The position numbers were made by a program, and so were the translations under genes. The notes beneath the pieces were generated by a model. That model saw only the letters and a list, made by a program, of their open reading frames with translations. It did not search any database and was not told where the DNA came from. From positions 1-64,000 of the forward strand of contig NZ_JAGPXX010000004.1 in the NCBI RefSeq assembly GCF_018070345.1: a DNA stretch of 64,000 nucleotides. The letters are read 5' to 3'. Shown here piece after piece: positions 59,710-64,000 of the stretch (position 1 is the stretch's first letter; every line of letters starts with the position of its first letter). Source of the DNA: Streptomyces sp. F63. GTDB taxonomy: Bacteria; Actinomycetota; Actinomycetes; Streptomycetales; Streptomycetaceae.

Positions 59710-59851
59710 CGCGTTCTCCTTCACTGTTCACTGTCCCCTTCGCGCACCCGCCGCCATCCTGTCAGAAGCGGCGGTCGCCGGCCGGTCCTCGCGTTCCACC
59801 GCCCCGGAGAGTTCACCGGAGTTCATCGCTCCGTGTCCTCCGGGCCCGGTG

Positions 59852-60538
59852 TCAGTGGCTGCAGGCCCAGCCCGCCGTGGCGGTGGTCTCCTCGGCCTGG
59901 CGGCGCAGGGCGCGCACCGCGGCGGCCGGGTCGTCCGCTCCGTAGACGGCGGAGCCGGCGACGAAGACATCGGCTCCGGCCTCGGCACAGCGCTCGATGG
60001 TGTCCGCCGAGACACCGCCGTCGACCTGGAGCCACATCTGCAGGCCGTGCTTGGCGATCAGCTCCCGGGTACGGCGGATCTTCGGCAGCATGATGTCGAG
60101 GAAGGCCTGTCCGCCGAAGCCGGGCTCCACGGTCATGACCAGGATCATGTCGAGCTCGGGCAGCAGGTCCTCGTAGGGCTCGACGGGGGTGGCGGGCTTG
60201 AGCGCCATCGAGGCCCTGGCCCCCTTGGCCCGGATCTCGCGGGCGAGCCGGACCGGCGCGGCCGCGGCCTCGGCGTGGAAGGTCACGGAGCCGGCGCCGG
60301 CCTCGACGTAGGCGGGGGCCCAGCGGTCCGGCTGTTCGATCATGAGATGGCAGTCCAGCGGGGTGTCCGTCGCCCTGCTCAGCGACTCGACGACCGGCAC
60401 GCCGAGGGTGAGGTTCGGGACGAAGTGGTTGTCCATGACGTCGACATGGAGCCAGTCGGCGCCCTGGACGGCCTTCGCCTCCTCCCCGAGGCGGGAGAAG
60501 TCGGCGGAGAGAATGCTGGGACTGATCTGCACGGCCAT
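59852..60538 (-). CDS. rpe: Ribulose-phosphate 3-epimerase
   Basis: 228-residue TIM-barrel enzyme of the pentose phosphate pathway, interconverting ribulose 5-phosphate and xylulose 5-phosphate. [36 protein letters not shown] (metal ligands), [24 protein letters not shown] and [19 protein letters not shown] are all present. ATG at 60538. The C-terminus is [15 protein letters not shown]. Upstream of the SorC gene on the same strand. Confidence 0.97.
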   Translation of the reverse strand: MAVQISPSILSADFSRLGEEAKAVQGADWLHVDVMDNHFVPNLTLGVPVVESLSRATDTPLDCHLMIEQPDRWAPAYVEAGAGSVTFHAEAAAAPVRLAREIRAKGARASMALKPATPVEPYEDLLPELDMILVMTVEPGFGGQAFLDIMLPKIRRTRELIAKHGLQMWLQVDGGVSADTIERCAEAGADVFVAGSAVYGADDPAAAVRALRRQAEETTATAGWACSH

Positions 60539-60807
60539 GGGGACAGCCTGCCATGCGCGGGAGGGGTCCGCCGACGCCCGTTTCCGGCATTCCATGACCC
60601 TCCCTCCCCAACCGACCGAGAACGATTTCATGACGGCGGCAGCCGCCTGCCGGCGGAACGGGCCGGCCGATGCGCCCCCGGGCGGTCCGGCCCGTGCCGC
60701 CCGCCCGGGGCGCACGCGCCCACCAAAGCAGCAATCCACCATTAAGCAGATTATCCGTCCATAAGGTGCAAGCCTGCGTGTATGGCACCGAACGGAAAGG
60801 AACACCT

Positions 60808-61443
60808 GTGAAGCAGAACGGGATGCGGCTCGGCCTGACGGTCCTGGCGGCACTGGCCCTGGCGGGCGGAGGCGTGTCGGCCGCCCAGGCACACGACGGG
60901 TACGGGGACGGCCACCACGGCGGCACGACCTTCGTGGTGCACGGGGACAACAACCACTTCGCGGTCGGGGACGAGAACGTCATCGGCCGGGACGGCGTCG
61001 TCAGCTCGGGCCACAGCGACACCAACGGGGCCGGGGCCGGCGAGGAGGTCGGCACACCGGCCCAGCCGTACGGCACCGTCATCAGCCCCAGCGGTGTCGT
61101 GAAGCGGGCCCAGCCGACCACGAACTCCGCGAACCTCGGAGTACTCGCCTACCACGCCCAGGTCGGGCTGAACTGCAAGGTCCACGGCCAGAACGTCGAC
61201 GGCAACGACCTCTGGTACCTGCTGCGCGACGGCTCCGGATGGGTCGCCGCCCGGTACGTCCAGAACACCGGCACCGTGCCGTTCTGCTCCTCCGTGGAGG
61301 ACTCGGCGGGCGGCGGCACCCAGGCCCAGTCCCTCCGCGGCACCGAGCGGGACGACGCCATGAGCGCCGCGGAGCGCACCGCGACCGCGGCCCCGGGCAC
61401 CGCGGCCCCGGACCGCACCGACGCGGCCGGCCCGCGGGGCTGA
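60808..61443 (+). CDS. Secreted SH3-like protein
   Basis: 211-residue exported protein. Signal [27 protein letters not shown] then [11 protein letters not shown], a His/Gly-rich metal-like stretch, then [17 protein letters not shown], resembling spore-coat-like secreted peptides. The folded part, from [20 protein letters not shown] to [12 protein letters not shown], is SH3b-like with two Cys (GLNCKV; VPFCS). GTG with AAAGGA seven bases upstream. The C-terminal 50 residues are low complexity. Ligand unknown, perhaps cell wall. Confidence 0.75.
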   Translation: MKQNGMRLGLTVLAALALAGGGVSAAQAHDGYGDGHHGGTTFVVHGDNNHFAVGDENVIGRDGVVSSGHSDTNGAGAGEEVGTPAQPYGTVISPSGVVKRAQPTTNSANLGVLAYHAQVGLNCKVHGQNVDGNDLWYLLRDGSGWVAARYVQNTGTVPFCSSVEDSAGGGTQAQSLRGTERDDAMSAAERTATAAPGTAAPDRTDAAGPRG

Positions 61444-61693
61444 GCCCCGAGGCGGCCGCCCGCAGAGGCACCCGGCTCCGGCCGGTACGGGTGGGCGTAC
61501 GCTCCCCCGTACCGGCCGGAGCGTCCGGGCCTGCTGAGGCTCACCGGTCACCTGTGCCACGACCTCCAGCAGCAGCCCCGGACGGTCTCCGCGCTGTTCC
61601 TCCTGCGTGCCCGGGCAGCGGGGCCCGGCGGGCCGGTGCGCCGCCGTCGGACCGGGCGGACCGGTCTCCACCCGGCCTGCCGGCTCCGGACGG

Positions 61694-63133
61694 TCAGGAC
61701 GTGCGGCGCAGCAGGGCCAGGTACATCGCGTCGGTGCCGTGCAGATGGGGCCAGAGCTGGACGTCGGGGCCGTCGCCCAGCGCGGGGACACCGGGCATCA
61801 GCGGCCGCGCGTCGAGGAGTTCGGCCCCGGGCGCCGGTCCGCCGCGGCCCCTCAGCACGTCGTCGACGACGGCGCGGGTCTCGGCGAGGTGCGGTGAACA
61901 GGTGGCGTAGCCGACGACGCCGCCGACCCGGACCGCGTGCAGCGCCTCCCGCAGCAGTCCGCGCTGGAGCGGCGCGAAGCCGTCCAGGTCCTCCGGGCGG
62001 CGGCGCCAGCGGGCCTCGGGGCGGCGGCGCAGCGCGCCGAGCCCGGTGCAGGGGACGTCCACGAGCACCCGGTCGAAGCTGCCGGGCCGCCACGGCGGCC
62101 GGGTGCCGTCCGCGGTGACCACCTGGTACGGGCCGGGGTTGCCGGCCAGCGCCCGCGCCACGAGCCGGGCCCGGTGCGGCTGCTTCTCCGCGGCGAGGAG
62201 CGACGCCCCCCGCCGCGCCGCGAGGGCGGCGAGCAGCGCGGCCTTGCCGCCGGGCCCGGCGCAGCCGTCGAGCCAGCGGCTGTCCTCCCCCTCCAGCGGT
62301 GCGTTGGCCAGGGCGAGGGCGACGAGCTGGCTGCCCTCGTCCTGGACGCCGGCCCGGCCCTCGCGGACCGGCTCCAGCGCCCCGGGCTCCCCGCCATCGG
62401 ACAACCGCACCGCGTACGGGGACCAGCGGCCGGGCAGGGCCGACTCCTCCCCCGCCGAGTCCAGCAGTTCCCCGGCGGTCGAGCGGCCGGGGCGGGCGAC
62501 GAGGGTCACCTCGGGCCGCTCGTTGTCGGCCTCCAGCAGATCCTCGATGCCCGCCCGGCCGCCGCCGAGCGAGTCCCAGAGCGCGGAGACGATCCACCGC
62601 GGATGGGAGTGGACGACGGCGAGGTGCTCCTCCGGGTCCTCGTCGTAGTCCGGCGCCACCCGCTCCAGCCAGCCGTCGAGGTCGTCGGCCGCGATCCTGC
62701 GCAGCACGGCGTTGACGAACTTCGCCCGCCCGTCGCCGAGCACCACCCGGGCCAGTTCGACGGTGGCGCTCACCGCCGCGTGGCTGGGGATCCGGGTCCC
62801 GAGCAACTGGTGCGCCCCGAGGGAGAGGACGTCGAGGACGGGCGGGTCCACCTCGCGCAGCGGCCGGTCCACGCAGGCCGCGATGACCGCGTCATAGGTG
62901 CCCTGACGGCGCAGGGTCCCGTAGACGAGCTCGGTGGCGAGCGCGGCGTCGCGGTCGTCGAAGCCGCCCTTCTCGCGTGCCGTGCGGAGCAGGGGCGGCA
63001 GGACGAGGTTGGCGTACGCGTCCCGCTCGTCGACCGCCCGCAGCGCCTCGTAGGCGAGGATGCGGACGGGGTCCTTGCGGGGACGGCGGTACGGCTTGCC
63101 GGGACGGCGGCGACGGGACTGGTCGGTGCTCAC
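61694..63133 (-). CDS. rsmB: 16S rRNA m5C967 methyltransferase RsmB
   Basis: 479-residue RsmB/NOP2 methyltransferase. An N-terminal NusB-like domain (ILAYEALRAVDERDAYANLVLPPLL, RDAALATELVYGTLRRQGTYDAVI) precedes the SAM domain with DGCAGPGGKAALLAALAAR, LAAEKQPHRARLV, DVPCTGLGALRRRPEARW (catalytic Cys) and YATCSPHLAETRAVVDDVL (second Cys). GTG start at 63133. In many actinomycetes fmt precedes it; here an NTF2-like gene is upstream instead. Confidence 0.95.
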   Translation of the reverse strand: MSTDQSRRRRPGKPYRRPRKDPVRILAYEALRAVDERDAYANLVLPPLLRTAREKGGFDDRDAALATELVYGTLRRQGTYDAVIAACVDRPLREVDPPVLDVLSLGAHQLLGTRIPSHAAVSATVELARVVLGDGRAKFVNAVLRRIAADDLDGWLERVAPDYDEDPEEHLAVVHSHPRWIVSALWDSLGGGRAGIEDLLEADNERPEVTLVARPGRSTAGELLDSAGEESALPGRWSPYAVRLSDGGEPGALEPVREGRAGVQDEGSQLVALALANAPLEGEDSRWLDGCAGPGGKAALLAALAARRGASLLAAEKQPHRARLVARALAGNPGPYQVVTADGTRPPWRPGSFDRVLVDVPCTGLGALRRRPEARWRRRPEDLDGFAPLQRGLLREALHAVRVGGVVGYATCSPHLAETRAVVDDVLRGRGGPAPGAELLDARPLMPGVPALGDGPDVQLWPHLHGTDAMYLALLRRTS

Positions 63134-63175
63134 AGGGAAAGGTGCTCCGCGGGTTACGAGGACGGTCCGTCCAGA

Positions 63176-63640
63176 CTACGACGCTCCGCCGTCCGCCCCC
63201 GTAGCGCCCCAACCGCCCTGGATCATGGTCTGGAACGCCCACTCTCCACGGCGCTTCACCAGGATGTCGGCGTACCGCAGGTTCCGGGTGTGCCTGCCGG
63301 CCGTCATCTCGGACTCGCTGTGGACGACGACGAGCGAGGGGGTCAGGAAATGCGGGGTGCGCACCGACTCGAAGCTCACCTCCTCGCCGCCCGCGTCCCC
63401 CAGGATCCGGCGCATCGTGGCGGTGAACTGCTCGCGGTCCCACTGCTCCGCCGAGCCCTCGCCGGCCGCGTCGTCGGTGACGACGTTGAGCGGGAAGACG
63501 GCCATGTCGGCCATCGCCTCGACCTCGCCCCGGGCGCTGAGGGCCTCGTACCGGGCGAACCACGCGTCCAGCGCCCGGCGCTCCTCGTCACCGGGGGTGA
63601 AGGCGGCTCCGGCCTCGGGGACTGTCTGCTGCTCCGTCAT
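63176..63640 (-). CDS. NTF2-like (SnoaL/DUF4440-type) protein
   Basis: 154-residue NTF2-fold protein: RRALDAWFARYEALSARGEVEAMADMAVFPLN, HFLTPSLVVVHSESEM, ILVKRRGEWAFQTMIQGGW, which is the typical barrel. GAGGAGCAGG directly before the ATG. It has two MarR-like palindromes upstream. Function unknown. Confidence 0.8.
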   Translation of the reverse strand: MTEQQTVPEAGAAFTPGDEERRALDAWFARYEALSARGEVEAMADMAVFPLNVVTDDAAGEGSAEQWDREQFTATMRRILGDAGGEEVSFESVRTPHFLTPSLVVVHSESEMTAGRHTRNLRYADILVKRRGEWAFQTMIQGGWGATGADGGAS

Positions 63641-63666
63641 CCTGCTCCTCTGCTCGGCGCGGGGAA

Positions 63667-63684
63667 TTAGTCAAGCTTGATTAA
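63667..63684. promoter_or_regulatory. Palindromic operator, site 1
   Basis: TTAGTCAAGCTTGATTAA is symmetric except one base pair and holds the perfect core TCAAGCTTGA. It lies 26 bases before the NTF2-like start, in an AT-rich patch. The sequence fits a MarR-type dimer. Confidence 0.6.
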
Positions 63685-63714
63685 TGACGGGGACTGTACT
63701 GCCCCCGCGTCCGG

Positions 63715-63732
63715 TTAGTCAAACTTGATGAG
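63715..63732. promoter_or_regulatory. Palindromic operator, site 2
   Basis: TTAGTCAAACTTGATGAG shares TTAGTCAA and CTTGAT with site 1, centre 48 bp away. The pair suggests control by a regulator perhaps encoded beyond the window. Confidence 0.5.
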
Positions 63733-64000
63733 TGCTGATCGGGCGAGTTCGCGGATGACGTCGGGGTGGCCGGGATTCCCTGCCGAGCCGCTGCCCCGGA
63801 GGGGGTGGGGCGGAGGCGGGGATTCCCTCACGCGGCGCGCGGCCCCGGCCCGGCGCCTCGCGCCGGGTCCTGCCGCCACACCTCTGGCGCTCCCGAACTC
63901 ATCGAGCGCCCCTGCCCGTTGGCGCCACCCCGGACCGGACGAGGCGCCCCCTGCCCCTCACTGCCCCGCACGGCCGGGCGGACGGACGGACGGACGGGCG
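63733..64000. other. Terminal interval without a gene
   Basis: No coding frame supported here. It is GC-rich, with a GGAC tandem near 63975-63998 at the very end. A divergent gene may begin past the window. Confidence 0.4.

Overview
The window is very GC-rich and has the codon bias, GTG starts, gene spacing and families of a Streptomyces-type actinomycete chromosome. Markers include an ATPase/DUF5753/DUF397 regulator set, GuaB1, a PAS-ANTAR protein, an FMN-riboswitch riboflavin operon with a PnuC-type RibM, and many GNAT, TetR, LysR and CNNM proteins. I see no rRNA, tRNA, CRISPR array, complete prophage or recognisable secondary-metabolite core gene.

Positions 1-8400 look accessory and partly decayed. 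They start with the 3' end of a tnpB gene and its probable guide-RNA end. Three acetyltransferases, a membrane-anchored esterase, a regulator set whose DUF5753 partner has lost its DNA-binding half, and an SDR/XRE divergent pair follow. Then come two gene relics: an epimerase with an internal deletion and a GH30-like glycosidase fragment. Positions 8400-21500 hold an AAA ATPase, a PAS-ANTAR regulator, a run of MFS pump, aldehyde dehydrogenase, TetR and DJ-1/PfpI genes facing a LysR gene, an epoxide-hydrolase-like enzyme, and an MMPL exporter divergent from a two-component system.

Positions 21500-26500 carry the most unusual locus. A 982-residue TIR, transmembrane and beta-propeller protein is divergent from an unrecognised membrane protein; this is the best candidate for an undescribed sensing or defence system. 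Positions 26500-43200 hold a 2,4-dienoyl-CoA reductase behind a perfect 20-bp palindrome, a PadR regulator, a fused ABC transporter, CNNM proteins, a secreted C39-type peptidase, a candidate small RNA and an EccA/CbbX-type AAA ATPase.

Positions 43400-50250 form a minus-strand rib-his run (ribD-ribE-ribM-ribBA-ribH-hisE-hisG-PH domain gene) under an FMN riboswitch. Positions 50600-63700 are mostly conserved core: a nucleobase permease, an amine oxidase/nitrilase/Lrp group, guaB1, a SorC regulator, rpe, a secreted SH3-like protein and rsmB. The window ends at two operator-like palindromes before an NTF2-like gene.

All calls come from reading the sequence. No database search or structure prediction was run.
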